From DATADD01 sp046262355 (GTDB lineage: Bacteria; Actinomycetota; CADDZG01; WHSQ01): 64,000 nucleotides of DNA. Where the stretch lies: positions 1-64,000 of the forward strand of contig JBHEMX010000066.1 of assembly GCA_046262355.1 (NCBI GenBank), written 5' to 3'. A program made the position numbers and the translations under genes. Shown here in pieces: positions 50,226 to 59,255 of this stretch; position 1 is the stretch's first letter; each line of letters begins with the position of its first letter. The notes under the pieces were generated by a model. It was not told the DNA's origin, ran no database searches, and saw only the letters and a program-made list of their open reading frames with translations.

Positions 50226-51971
50226 TCAAACCTCCATGATCACCGGCAGGATCATCGGGCGCCGCCGCGTGCTGCGCCAGATGAACTCGCCGAGCGAGCG
50301 CCTGCACGCCTTCTTGAGCGAGCCCCATTCGGTGACCTGATCCGCCTCGAGCGCCGCGAGGGCCTCCGCAACCCGGTCGGCGGCATCGTCGAGCAGAGCG
50401 CGCGACTCGTCCACGTGCACGAACCCGCGGCTGATGAGGTCGGGTCCCGCGAGGACCTCGCCGGTTTGCGAGTCGATGGTCACCACGCAGAGCAGGAAGC
50501 CGTCCTCCGCGAGCAATCGCCGGTCGCGCAGCACGACGGGGCCGATGTCCCCCACACCGATGCCGTCGACGAGCACGAGCCCCGCCTTTATGCGGTCGCC
50601 GCGTCGCACGCGGCCGTCGCGCAGCTCGAGGACGTCACCGTCCTCGACGAGGGTGATGGCAGAGGGCGCGACGCCGGCCCGCTCGGCGATCCGGCGGTGC
50701 AGCGCGAGGTGCCTGTACTCGCCGTGCACCGGCACGAGATGGCGTGGCCGCACGAGCTCGATGAGCTGCGCGAGCTCGTCGGCCGCCGCGTGACCGGAGA
50801 CGTGCACTGCGCTGGTCTCGGAGTGGTAGACGTCTGCCCCGGCTCGGTAGAGCGAGTTGATCACGCGGTGCACGGCCGACTCGTTGCCCGGTATCGGGCT
50901 CGCCGAAAGGATCACGGTGTCACCTTCCTCTGCGCGCACCGCCTTGTGCTCGCCGGCCGCGATCAGCGAGAGCGCGGACAACGGCTCGCCCTGGGAGCCG
51001 GTGCACACGATCACCGTGCGGTCGGGCGGATGCGAGTCGATATCGCTGATCTCCACGACCGTGTCTTCACTCACCCGGAGGTGGCCCAGCTCCCGTCCGA
51101 CCTCGACGTTGGCGACCATCGCCCTGCCGACGAACGCGACCTTGCGTCCGATGCCCTCGGCCGCCTCGCATACCTGCTGGATGCGATGGAGGTTCGACGC
51201 GAAACAGGCGACGATGATCCGGCGCCGGGCGCCGGCGAATATCTCTCGCAGCGCGTCACCGACGATCGCCTCCGAGGGCGTGCGACCACTTCTTTCGGCG
51301 TTCGTGGAATCCGACATCAAGAGGTCCACGCCTTCGCGTCCCACACGCGCGAAACCGTCGAGGTCCGTCTTGCGCCCATCGATCGGCGTGGCGTCGATCT
51401 TGAAGTCGCTCGTGTACAGGATGCGGCCCTCGCTCGTGTCGAGCGCTATCGATAGGGCGTCGGGGATCGAGTGCGACACCGCAAGGAACGTGCAGTCCAA
51501 GGGGCCGATGCGACGGGTCCCGGGAGCGGATACCTCGCGCAGGTCCGCATCCACACCGGCCTCATCCAGACGCCTTCGGGCCATGCCGAGGGTCAGCGGC
51601 GTCCCGAAGACGGGGACGGGAACGTCTTGAAGGAACCACGACAGCGCGCCTACGTGGTCCTCGTGGCCGTGCGTGAGGATCACCCCGTCGCACACGCCGG
51701 CGCGCTCCGCGACGTAGCTGAAATCGGGCAGAACCAGGTCCACGCCGTACATCTCCTCGTTGGGGAAGGACAGGCCGCAGTCGATCACCACCAAACGTCC
51801 CTCGGCCTCGACCACGAACATGTTGCGTCCGATCTCGCCGAGACCGCCGAGGAACACGACCCGCACCGGGCGGCTTCTCTGTTTCTGCGCGCCCGCCGAG
51901 CCGGCCGCTCCTCTCTGTTTCTGCGCGCCCGCCGAGCCGGCCGCTCTTCTCTTGCTTGCGCCCGTGGTCAC
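50226..51971 (-). CDS. rnj: ribonuclease J
   Basis: 581 residues from GTG 51971, which overlaps the dapA stop (GTGA). The metallo-beta-lactamase core has HGHEDHVGALSW and the beta-CASP insert (DLLMSDSTNAERSG, IIVACFASNLHRIQQ, VHVSGHAAADELAQLI), then a C-terminal dimer domain. RNase J has 5' exonuclease and endonuclease activity on mRNA and rRNA. The first 35 residues are a basic extension containing a 12-residue tandem repeat (GSAGAQKQR). It pairs functionally with RNase Y and PNPase in this window. Confidence 0.96.
   Translation of the reverse strand: MTTGASKRRAAGSAGAQKQRGAAGSAGAQKQRSRPVRVVFLGGLGEIGRNMFVVEAEGRLVVIDCGLSFPNEEMYGVDLVLPDFSYVAERAGVCDGVILTHGHEDHVGALSWFLQDVPVPVFGTPLTLGMARRRLDEAGVDADLREVSAPGTRRIGPLDCTFLAVSHSIPDALSIALDTSEGRILYTSDFKIDATPIDGRKTDLDGFARVGREGVDLLMSDSTNAERSGRTPSEAIVGDALREIFAGARRRIIVACFASNLHRIQQVCEAAEGIGRKVAFVGRAMVANVEVGRELGHLRVSEDTVVEISDIDSHPPDRTVIVCTGSQGEPLSALSLIAAGEHKAVRAEEGDTVILSASPIPGNESAVHRVINSLYRAGADVYHSETSAVHVSGHAAADELAQLIELVRPRHLVPVHGEYRHLALHRRIAERAGVAPSAITLVEDGDVLELRDGRVRRGDRIKAGLVLVDGIGVGDIGPVVLRDRRLLAEDGFLLCVVTIDSQTGEVLAGPDLISRGFVHVDESRALLDDAADRVAEALAALEADQVTEWGSLKKACRRSLGEFIWRSTRRRPMILPVIMEV
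51876..51947 (-). repeat. 36-bp in-frame tandem repeat in the rnj 5' end
   Basis: Two nearly identical 36-base units starting at 51876 and 51912 encode GSAGAQKQR plus three further residues each. The repeat lengthens the basic N-terminal tail and keeps the frame. It is a recent duplication by sequence identity. Confidence 0.75.
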
Positions 51972-52870
51972 AGCAGCCCGGTCGCCTCCATGGCGGCCCT
52001 TATCGCTCTTCTCTCGTCCTCCGTTGCGTCGACCAACGGCGGGCGGAGCCCGCCGACATCGATGCCGAGGAAGCCCATCGCGGCCTTGACCGCGATCGGG
52101 CTCGTGGTGATGCCCATGACGACGTCGATCAACGGCATGAGCTCGAGGTACGCGCGCCGCGCGCCGCGCGCGTCCCCGGCGCGCCACAGCGAGAACATCT
52201 CCTTGATCCTGTCTCCGACGAGGTGCGAGCACACCGAGATCACTCCCACGGCCCCGGCCGCGACGTGTGGCAGGACGAGCACGTCGTCGCCCGAGTAGAT
52301 CTCGAACCGATCTAGGTGCGCGGCGTTCAGCTCCGAGCGCAGCCGCGCGGTCTCACTCGCATCGCCGACTGCGTCCTTCACCGCAGCGATGCGCTCGTGG
52401 CGCGCCAGCTCGATCATCGTCGAGCGCTCGATCCGCCTGCCGGTTCGTCCGGGGATGTCGTAAAGGATGAGGTCGACCGGCGACGCGTCCGCGATGCTTT
52501 CGAAGTGGGCCCTCAAGGCACTCTGCGGGGGCTTGGAGTAGTAGGGCGTGACCACGAGACACGCGTCGACGCCGAGGCCGGCCGCCGCCTGCGTCAGCTC
52601 GATGGACTCCGCGGTGTCGTACGAGCCGGTTCCTGCTATGACCGTGCAGCGTTCGCCGACCTCCTCGACGACGTTTTCGAAAAGCGCGAGCTTCTCGGCG
52701 CGCCCCAGGGTCGGGGACTCCCCCGTGGTGCCCGAGATGACGAGGCCGTCGGACCCGTGGTCGACGAGGTGTGCCGCGAGCGAACGCGCCGCCTTCACGC
52801 TCAGCGAGCCGTCCGGCTCGAACGGCGTGACCATGGCGGTGATCACCTCTCCGAACCTCGCCTCAGCCAT
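51968..52870 (-). CDS. dapA: 4-hydroxy-tetrahydrodipicolinate synthase
   Basis: 300 residues. The TIM-barrel aldolase starts the DAP/lysine branch from pyruvate and aspartate semialdehyde. The Schiff-base lysine is K165 (IAAVKDAVGD) and the catalytic tyrosine Y137 (LILYDIPGRTG); other marks are ISGTTGESPTLGRAEK and VVTPYYSKPPQ. It is coupled to rnj, with the lipoprotein gene, dapB and an M16 peptidase upstream. Confidence 0.96.
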   Translation of the reverse strand: MAEARFGEVITAMVTPFEPDGSLSVKAARSLAAHLVDHGSDGLVISGTTGESPTLGRAEKLALFENVVEEVGERCTVIAGTGSYDTAESIELTQAAAGLGVDACLVVTPYYSKPPQSALRAHFESIADASPVDLILYDIPGRTGRRIERSTMIELARHERIAAVKDAVGDASETARLRSELNAAHLDRFEIYSGDDVLVLPHVAAGAVGVISVCSHLVGDRIKEMFSLWRAGDARGARRAYLELMPLIDVVMGITTSPIAVKAAMGFLGIDVGGLRPPLVDATEDERRAIRAAMEATGLL

Positions 52871-52910
52871 GTCCTACCTCCTCTTTTCTCTGCGATCCTC
52901 TTCGGTCACG

Positions 52911-53429
52911 CTACCCCTCCACGGTCGTCTCGAGGGGGAGGCCGCGCGCTCTGGTGGGCTCGACGTCGTCGTAGACCGTGACCGAGCTGGCCGCGAAGCC
53001 GGGCGCGCGCGGGACCCGCACCTCGAACTCGATCGTGGTGGTGCCCTCCTCGCTCAGGGGGCCGAAGCGGTAGACGACATCGGGCGCCGCGCCGGTGGGC
53101 GCGGGTCGAACCGCAACGATCGAGCCGGAGTCCGGCGTCCTGCCCGGATCTACCAGCGGGTTCGGCAGGCCCTGCGCGGCCGGTCCCCCGACCCGCCCGA
53201 AGGAAACCGCGAGCGTGGCGATGTCCCCGGGCCCGGGGTTGTCGACGGTCAGCGTTGCCGTGTGAACCGACCCCGGCTCGGTCCTCGACGGGAACCTGAC
53301 AGACGCACCCGGGAGCCCCTTGCCCGAGGGCGTCAGCTCCGCCCGGCCGGAGCATGCAGTGATCGACAAGAGCGCTAGCGCCGCGCAGAGCAGCCGGCGA
53401 GCCGGCCGGGAGGAACGCGCCGACGGCAT
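52911..53429 (-). CDS. putative lipoprotein between dapB and dapA
   Basis: 172 residues. Basic start, hydrophobic core and lipobox ITAC (cysteine at about residue 26), so it is an outer-face membrane lipoprotein. The mature part is beta-rich, with conserved-looking DNPGPGDIATLAVSFGRVGG and IEFEVRVPRAPGF segments, resembling immunoglobulin-like accessory folds. No family is recognised. It lies in the dapB-dapA interval, four bases from the dapB stop. Confidence 0.65.
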   Translation of the reverse strand: MPSARSSRPARRLLCAALALLSITACSGRAELTPSGKGLPGASVRFPSRTEPGSVHTATLTVDNPGPGDIATLAVSFGRVGGPAAQGLPNPLVDPGRTPDSGSIVAVRPAPTGAAPDVVYRFGPLSEEGTTTIEFEVRVPRAPGFAASSVTVYDDVEPTRARGLPLETTVEG

Positions 53430-53433
53430 GAGG

Positions 53434-54174
53434 TCAGAGCTCGAGCAGCCGTTCGAGGCCCACGGTCACGCCGTCGAGCGACGCAACGTTCTTGATCGCG
53501 AGAAGCACCCCGGGCATGAACGACGAACGATCGATTGAGTCGTGCCGGATCGTGAGCGTCTCTCCCTGACCCCCGAAGATGACCTCCTGATGCGCGACCG
53601 AGCCCGCGACGCGCAAAGAATGGATGCGTACTCCTCCCTCGTCCCCGCCGCGAGCGCCTCGCCGCGACTCGCGTCCCGCTGCGCTCGCCCACGCACGCCC
53701 GCGCGCTTCGCTCATCAGCGCGGCCGTCCTCAGGGCGGTCCCCGAGGGTGCGTCGACCTTGTTGGGATGGTGGCGCTCGACTATCTCGGCGCTGTCGAAA
53801 CGGCGCGCCGCGTGTGTCGCGAAGACCATCATCAACACCGCACCGATCGCGAAGTTGGGCGCGATGAAGACGTTGGAACGCCTGCCGGCGGTCCACTTGT
53901 CGAGGTCGCCGACGTCCTCCTCGGTCAGGCCCGACGTGCCCACGACCGCATGGATGTCGTTGTAGACGCAGAAGCGGACGTTGTCCTTGACGGCGTCCGG
54001 CGTCGTGAAGTCGACCGCGACGTCCACGGCGCGCGCGACGAGAGCATCGAGCGGATCACCTCTGCCGACGCGCGCCACCAGCTCGAGGTCGTCGTCGCCC
54101 TCGACGGCCCGGCACGCCGTCGCGCCCATGCGCCCGCCCGCTCCGACGATGCCGATCCTGGTCTTCGGCGACAT
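53434..54174 (-). CDS. dapB: 4-hydroxy-tetrahydrodipicolinate reductase
   Basis: 246 residues from ATG 54174 (TGATG overlap with the M16 peptidase stop). Nucleotide-binding GIVGAGGRMGATACRAV at the N-terminus, the DFTTPDAV loop, and the catalytic motif ERHHPNKVDAPSGTALRTA. It makes tetrahydrodipicolinate, the substrate of DapL. Slightly shorter than the typical 260-270 residues, but all motifs are present. Confidence 0.95.
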   Translation of the reverse strand: MSPKTRIGIVGAGGRMGATACRAVEGDDDLELVARVGRGDPLDALVARAVDVAVDFTTPDAVKDNVRFCVYNDIHAVVGTSGLTEEDVGDLDKWTAGRRSNVFIAPNFAIGAVLMMVFATHAARRFDSAEIVERHHPNKVDAPSGTALRTAALMSEARGRAWASAAGRESRRGARGGDEGGVRIHSLRVAGSVAHQEVIFGGQGETLTIRHDSIDRSSFMPGVLLAIKNVASLDGVTVGLERLLEL

Positions 54175-55427
54175 CACGCCGCGTAGCGGTCGAACGCCCC
54201 TTCGTCGAAGGGACCGACGATGGTGGCGCGGAACCGGCCCGATGCGAGCACCGCCTCCGTTACCCGCTCTATGTCGCTCATCTCGAGGCGATCGAATGCG
54301 TCGATGAGCTCGTCTATCGACAGGATCTCGCCTGTAGTCATCTGCTGGCGGCCGAGGCGGTTCATGCGGCTGCCCGGGTCCTCGGAGGACAGCACCAGGG
54401 AGCCCTTCAGATGCCCCTTCGCGCGCTCGAGCTCCGCGTCGCTGATCCCGTTGTCGACCACATCGGCTATCTCTTTCCTGATGATGTCGATCACGGTTTC
54501 GGCGTTCTGAGGCGTGGTGCCCGCATAGACCGCGAAGGTTCCGGTGCCGGCGAACAAGGACCTGTAGGAGTACACGGAGTAAGCAAGGCCTCGCTTCTCT
54601 CGAACCTCTTGGAACAAGCGCGACGACATGCCTCCGCCGACCACGGTGTCGAGAAGCGTCAGGGCATGACGATCCGGGTGGCTGCGGTGGAGTCCCTCGG
54701 TCCCGTACACGATGTGGGCCTGCTCGGTCGGACGTTTGAAGACGCCGACGCCCGGCTGTGGCTTGGGCGGCGCCTCGTCGCGCGTAGTGCGCTCGCCGCC
54801 GCCGTCGGGCACCAGCCGCTGGACCTGGTCGACGAGCGCGTCGTGCTCGATGTTGCCGGCCGCCGCGACGATGAGATTCGAGGGCGCGTAGCGGTTGCGC
54901 CAGTACTCGACCACCTCGTCGCGGCTTACGTGCCCCACCGTGTCGTTGTATCCCAGCACCGGGCGCCCGAGCGCGTGCCCCTCCCACATCGAGCGGTAGA
55001 AGAGGTCGTGCACGAGCTCGTCGGGCGCATCCTCGTGCATGGCGATCTCCTCGAGGATGACCTTGCGCTCCGACTCGAGCTCGTTGGGATCGACCCTCGA
55101 AGCGGTCAGCATGTCGGCCAGCACCTCGAGCGCCATGGGGATGTCGTCGTCGAGCACCCGGCAGTAGTAGCAGGTGTACTCCTTGCTCGTGAAGGCGTTG
55201 ATGTCGCCTCCGACCGCGTCGAACGAATCGGCGATGTCCTTGGCCGAGCGCGTCGGCGTTCCCTTGAACAAGAGATGCTCGAGGAAGTGGGACGTCCCCG
55301 CCAGTGGGTTCGGCTCGTCGCGCGAGCCGACGTCGAACCAGAAGCCGACGGAGGCGGAGCGCAAACCCTCCATGCGCTCTGTTACGACCATACTCCCGGA
55401 GTCGAGAGTGGTCCGCTCGAAGTTCAA
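54174..55427 (-). CDS. M16-family zinc peptidase
   Basis: 417 residues, from TTG 55427 (an ATG at residue 13 is an alternative). The inverted zinc motif HFLEHLLFKGT (HxxEH) is followed about 75 residues later by the third ligand region ESERKVILEEIAMHEDAPDE. The glycine-rich R/Y pair (SSRLFQEVREKRGLAYSVYS) in the second half is conserved. Resembles PqqL-type and mitochondrial processing peptidases that cleave unfolded segments. It sits directly after pnp, as in many actinobacteria. Confidence 0.92.
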   Translation of the reverse strand: MNFERTTLDSGSMVVTERMEGLRSASVGFWFDVGSRDEPNPLAGTSHFLEHLLFKGTPTRSAKDIADSFDAVGGDINAFTSKEYTCYYCRVLDDDIPMALEVLADMLTASRVDPNELESERKVILEEIAMHEDAPDELVHDLFYRSMWEGHALGRPVLGYNDTVGHVSRDEVVEYWRNRYAPSNLIVAAAGNIEHDALVDQVQRLVPDGGGERTTRDEAPPKPQPGVGVFKRPTEQAHIVYGTEGLHRSHPDRHALTLLDTVVGGGMSSRLFQEVREKRGLAYSVYSYRSLFAGTGTFAVYAGTTPQNAETVIDIIRKEIADVVDNGISDAELERAKGHLKGSLVLSSEDPGSRMNRLGRQQMTTGEILSIDELIDAFDRLEMSDIERVTEAVLASGRFRATIVGPFDEGAFDRYAA

Positions 55428-55432
55428 AGAGC

Positions 55433-57775
55433 TCAGGCCTCGCCGTCGCCGCGCCTGGGCGCCCTCTCCCGCCGCATGCCGCCACCGGGACCTCGTCGGT
55501 CGCGTCCGCCGCGACCTCTGTCGCGGTCCCTGTCGCGCCGTGGTCCGCTGCCGCCGGCCGCAGCAGCGCGCGCCTCTTCGAGCGTCTTGCCCGCCGCGAC
55601 CTGGCGCTCAAGCCAGCTCACCGGAGTGAGGTTCACCTTGCCCTGCGGATCGACGTCGGTCACCTCGACCTCGATCTGATCCCCCGCGTTGACCGCGTCC
55701 TCGACGCGCTCGATGCGACCTTCGCCGAGCTTGCTTATGTGCACGAGGCCGTCGCGGCCCGGAGAGATGTTCACGAAAGCTCCAAAGGTGGTCGTCTTCA
55801 CGACCGAACCCAGGACGCGCTCACCAACCTCGGGTAAACGAGGATTGGCGATGTCCTCGATGAGCCTAGCGGCGCGTTCCGCAGACTCTTGGTCCGTGGA
55901 ACCTATGCGGATGGTTCCGTCCTCCTCGATGTCTACCTCCACGCCGGTCGTAGAGGTGATCATGTTGATGTTCTTGCCCTTAGGACCTATCACCTCGCCG
56001 ATCTTGTCGACGGGGATCTTCACGGCCAGGACGCGCGGCGCGAGCGGGGCGAGCTCCGCGCGCGGGCTCGTGAGCGACTTGTTCATCTGCTCGATGATGT
56101 GCAGGCGCGCTCGGCGCGCCGCCCGCAGCGCGTCGCCGAGGACATGGGCGGGGACGCCCGAGATCTTGGTGTCCAACTGCAGCGCTGTGACCATCTCCTC
56201 GGTGCCGGCGACCTTGAAGTCCATGTCGCCGAACGCGTCCTCGTCGCCGAGGATGTCGGTGAGTGGGACGTAGTGATCGCCCTCCGCGATGAGGCCCATC
56301 GCAACCCCGCCGACGTGCTTGCCGCCCCGCAGCGGGACGCCCGCGTCCATCAGCGACAATGACGATCCGCAGACGCTCGCCATCGACGTCGATCCGTTGG
56401 AGGACAAGATCTCGGACACGACGCGGAGCGCGTAGGGAAAGATCTCCTTCGGCGGGATGGCCGGCAGCAGCGCCTTCTCGGCGAGCGCGCCGTGGCCTAT
56501 CTCGCGGCGCTTCGGTCCACGCATGAACCCGGCCTCGCCGGTCGAGTACGGCGGAAAGTTGTAGTGATGCATGTACCGCTTGCTCTCGTCGGGAGAGAGA
56601 TCGTCGACCATCTGCTCCATCCGCTGCATGCCGAGCGTGGTGATCGACAGTGCCTGCGTCTCGCCACGCGTGAAGAGCCCCGAGCCATGGACCCTCGGGA
56701 TCAATCCGACCAGCGTCCAGATCGGCCGCACCTCGTCGACCGAGCGCCCATCGAGGCGAACGTTCTCGTCGACGATCCTGCGACGAACGAGCTGCTTCGT
56801 GAGCGAGCGCAGTGCCGCGCGCACGGGCTTTGGGTCTCCGCCGGGGACCTGCTCGAGGAACCTTGTGACGACTGCCTCATCGATGGCCGCGAGACGTGCG
56901 CGCCGCTCCGGCTTCGAGCGGATCGCTATCGCCTCTCGCACGTCGGACTCGACGTCGCCCCTGACGGCAGACATGATCTCGTCGCTGTAATCGGCGAACA
57001 GCGGGAAGTCGGGGTCGTCACCCGCGGTCGTCCCCTTGGGCTTGCCCGCGGCCTCGGCGAGCTCGCGCTGCGCCGCGATGGCCTCGGAGATCGGTCCCTT
57101 GGCCGCCTCGATCCCATCCGCCAGCAACTCCTCGTCGGGGCGTGTCGCCCCCCTGTTCACCAGATCGAAGAGGTTCTCGGACCCGCCGGCCTCGATCATC
57201 ATGATGTCGACCTCGCCGGAGTCGTTCATCCGTCCGGCGACGACGAGCTCGATCGTGGCCGTCTCCTGCTGCTCGACCGTCGGGTTCGCGACCCATCCGT
57301 CATCGATGTGCGACAGGCGCGCGGCGCCGACGGGACCGTCGAAGGGGATGTCCGACACGCACAAGGCCGCGGAGGCCGCGTTCATTGCGAGCACGTCCAT
57401 GGGGTTGGAGCCGTCCACCGCAAGCGCGGTCACGACGCAGTGGACCTCGTGCCGGAAGCCGTCGGGGAACGACGGCCGCAGCGGGCGGTCGATCAAGCGC
57501 GCCGTAAGGATCGCCTTCTCCGTCGCCCGCCCCTCTCTGCGGAAGAAACCGCCCGGGATCTTGCCCGCGGCGTACATGCGCTCCTCGACGTCGATCGTGA
57601 GGGGGAAGAAATCGGCGTCGCCGCGCGGGGCAGAGGCCGTGGCGGTCGCGAGGACCGTGGTCTCGCCAATCGAGGCGAGGATGGCCCCTCCCGCCTGACC
57701 GGCGAGGTGCCCGGTCTCGAGGCGGAACAACCCATCGCCGATCTTGCGTTCTACAGATGTGCCTTCCGGCTGCAT
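55433..57775 (-). CDS. pnp: polyribonucleotide nucleotidyltransferase (PNPase)
   Basis: 780 residues with ribosome site AAGGAGGGATC. Two RNase PH domains (first FFPLTIDVEERMYAAGKIPG, FRREGRATEKAILTARLIDRP; second active core MASVCGSSLSLMDAGVP, DFKVAGT) flank an alpha domain; a KH domain (IGEVIGPKGKNINMITSTTG) and an S1 domain (GAFVNISPGRDGLVHISKLG) follow. The tail is arginine/glycine-rich. It degrades RNA from the 3' end with phosphate. A long hairpin in its leader suggests autoregulation, as known for rpsO-pnp in Streptomyces and E. coli. Confidence 0.97.
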   Translation of the reverse strand: MQPEGTSVERKIGDGLFRLETGHLAGQAGGAILASIGETTVLATATASAPRGDADFFPLTIDVEERMYAAGKIPGGFFRREGRATEKAILTARLIDRPLRPSFPDGFRHEVHCVVTALAVDGSNPMDVLAMNAASAALCVSDIPFDGPVGAARLSHIDDGWVANPTVEQQETATIELVVAGRMNDSGEVDIMMIEAGGSENLFDLVNRGATRPDEELLADGIEAAKGPISEAIAAQRELAEAAGKPKGTTAGDDPDFPLFADYSDEIMSAVRGDVESDVREAIAIRSKPERRARLAAIDEAVVTRFLEQVPGGDPKPVRAALRSLTKQLVRRRIVDENVRLDGRSVDEVRPIWTLVGLIPRVHGSGLFTRGETQALSITTLGMQRMEQMVDDLSPDESKRYMHHYNFPPYSTGEAGFMRGPKRREIGHGALAEKALLPAIPPKEIFPYALRVVSEILSSNGSTSMASVCGSSLSLMDAGVPLRGGKHVGGVAMGLIAEGDHYVPLTDILGDEDAFGDMDFKVAGTEEMVTALQLDTKISGVPAHVLGDALRAARRARLHIIEQMNKSLTSPRAELAPLAPRVLAVKIPVDKIGEVIGPKGKNINMITSTTGVEVDIEEDGTIRIGSTDQESAERAARLIEDIANPRLPEVGERVLGSVVKTTTFGAFVNISPGRDGLVHISKLGEGRIERVEDAVNAGDQIEVEVTDVDPQGKVNLTPVSWLERQVAAGKTLEEARAAAAGGSGPRRDRDRDRGRGGRDRRGPGGGMRRERAPRRGDGEA

Positions 57776-57849
57776 ACAGATCCCTCCTTGGGATCGCCCG
57801 CGGCGGTGCCGCGAGCTATGTCCGGGAGAGAGCCAGCCGGGCCGATTCT

Positions 57850-57891
57850 CAGTTGGGGGACCGCAGCGCGCGGCCCGCGAGCCCTCAACTG
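57850..57891 (-). promoter_or_regulatory. hairpin in the rpsO-pnp intergenic leader
   Basis: CAGTTGAGGG and CCCCCAACTG (minus-strand reading of 57882-57891 and 57850-57859) form a 10-base stem with one G-T type mismatch, with a GC-rich loop of 22 bases that can pair further. It lies about 75 bases upstream of the pnp start. Stem-loops here are RNase III targets in known systems. Confidence 0.55.
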
Positions 57892-57979
57892 ATAACCGAC
57901 CGAGGCGCCGGGACCGACACCGAAGCCGGCACCCTCCATGTCACCATTCCGTACAACGACCGCCGCAGCGGTCGCACCA

Positions 57980-58249
57980 CTACCGGCGCAGACCGAGACG
58001 TGCGATGAGGCTCCGGTACCGCTCGATGTCCTCTCGCTGGAGGTAGCCGAGAAGCCGGCGCCGGCGCCCGACCATGCGCAGCAGACCGCGACGGGAGTGG
58101 TGATCCTTGGGGTGGGTCTTGAGGTGCTCGGTCAGCTCGGAGATCCGCCGTGACAGCAAAGCGACCTGGACCTCGGGCGATCCGGTGTCGCCCTCGCCGC
58201 GCGCATGCTCTGTGATGATCCCTTGTTTCTCATCCTTGATCAGAGCCAT
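57980..58249 (-). CDS. rpsO: ribosomal protein S15
   Basis: 89 residues, exactly the usual length. It has the MALIKDEKQGIITEHARGEG start, DTGSPEVQVALLSRRISEL, the HLKTHPKDHHSRRGLLRMVG stretch that contacts 16S rRNA, and RRRLLGYLQREDIERYRSLI at the end. Ribosome site AGGAAGG precedes ATG 58249. It is followed by the pnp leader and pnp, as in most bacteria. Confidence 0.98.
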   Translation of the reverse strand: MALIKDEKQGIITEHARGEGDTGSPEVQVALLSRRISELTEHLKTHPKDHHSRRGLLRMVGRRRRLLGYLQREDIERYRSLIARLGLRR

Positions 58250-58319
58250 GCGCGTAGGTGAACCTTCCTGGGCTGGTCTGTCGCGAGCACCGAGACGTGC
58301 CCCGCGGGAACGCCTCATC

Positions 58320-59255
58320 TTAGCAGGTCGGCTCCCTCGTCTCCTCGACGTCGCGCGCCATCTGCTCCACGAGCTCGGCCACGGAGTCGAAGCGCAGCTC
58401 GTCCCTCAGCCGCCTGTGGAACTCGACCCGCAGGAGGCGTCCGTAGAGATCGCCGTCGAAGTCCAGCAGGTAGGCCTCCACCCGGAGTGGGGTCGTCGCC
58501 TCCTCGCCCCCGAAGGTCGGATTGACCCCCACGTTGATCGCCGCAGCCCGGCGCGAGCCCTCGACGACGGCCACGCCGGCATAGACGCCGCGCGGCGGGT
58601 GAGCCGACCGAGGATCGGAGACAAGGTTAGCGGTGGGATAGCCGAGCGACCTCCCCCGGTGGGCGCCGTGCACGACGATCCCCTGCATGTCGAAGGGCCG
58701 GCCGAGCAGGCAGTGCGCCAGATCGAGATCGCCGGCGGCGACGGCCGCGCGCACCCTGCTCGACGACACCGGCGCGCCGCCCACCTGCGCAAGCGGGACC
58801 GACTCCGCCTCGAGCCCATGACGTTCGCCGAGTCGCTGCAGGAGCGCCACATCTCCCGAGGCGCGCCGCCCGAAGCGCCATCCCGCCCCCACCGACACAT
58901 GGCGGGCCCCGAGGCCGGCGACGAGCACGTCGGCCACGAAGCGCTCCGGCGACCAGCGCGACAGCTCCTCGTCGAACGGGAGCACCACGACCACCTCGAC
59001 GCCGGTCTCGGCGATCAGCTCGATCTTGCGCTCCGGCGGCGTCAAGAGGGGCGGGGTCCTCTCGGGTCTCAAGGTGACGTCGGGGTGCCGGTCCCACGTG
59101 ACGACGGTGGCCGCGGCGCCGGCTCCGGAGGCTCGAGCGAGCGCCCTCGCTATGAGCGCTCGATGCCCGAGGTGGACCCCGTCGAAAGTCCCGATGGTGA
59201 GCGAGCTCCCGTGCTCCGGCGCCTCGAGCGCCTCGAGCCCCACCAGGGTCCTCAC
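58320..59255 (-). CDS. ribF: bifunctional riboflavin kinase / FMN adenylyltransferase
   Basis: 311 residues from GTG 59255 (GTGA overlap with truB). The adenylyltransferase half has TIGTFDGVHLGHRALIARAL and the VSSSRVRAAVAAGD end; the kinase half has RGRSLGYPTANLV and INVGVNPTFGG. It makes FMN and then FAD. Typical length and typical position between truB and rpsO. Confidence 0.96.
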   Translation of the reverse strand: MRTLVGLEALEAPEHGSSLTIGTFDGVHLGHRALIARALARASGAGAAATVVTWDRHPDVTLRPERTPPLLTPPERKIELIAETGVEVVVVLPFDEELSRWSPERFVADVLVAGLGARHVSVGAGWRFGRRASGDVALLQRLGERHGLEAESVPLAQVGGAPVSSSRVRAAVAAGDLDLAHCLLGRPFDMQGIVVHGAHRGRSLGYPTANLVSDPRSAHPPRGVYAGVAVVEGSRRAAAINVGVNPTFGGEEATTPLRVEAYLLDFDGDLYGRLLRVEFHRRLRDELRFDSVAELVEQMARDVEETREPTC

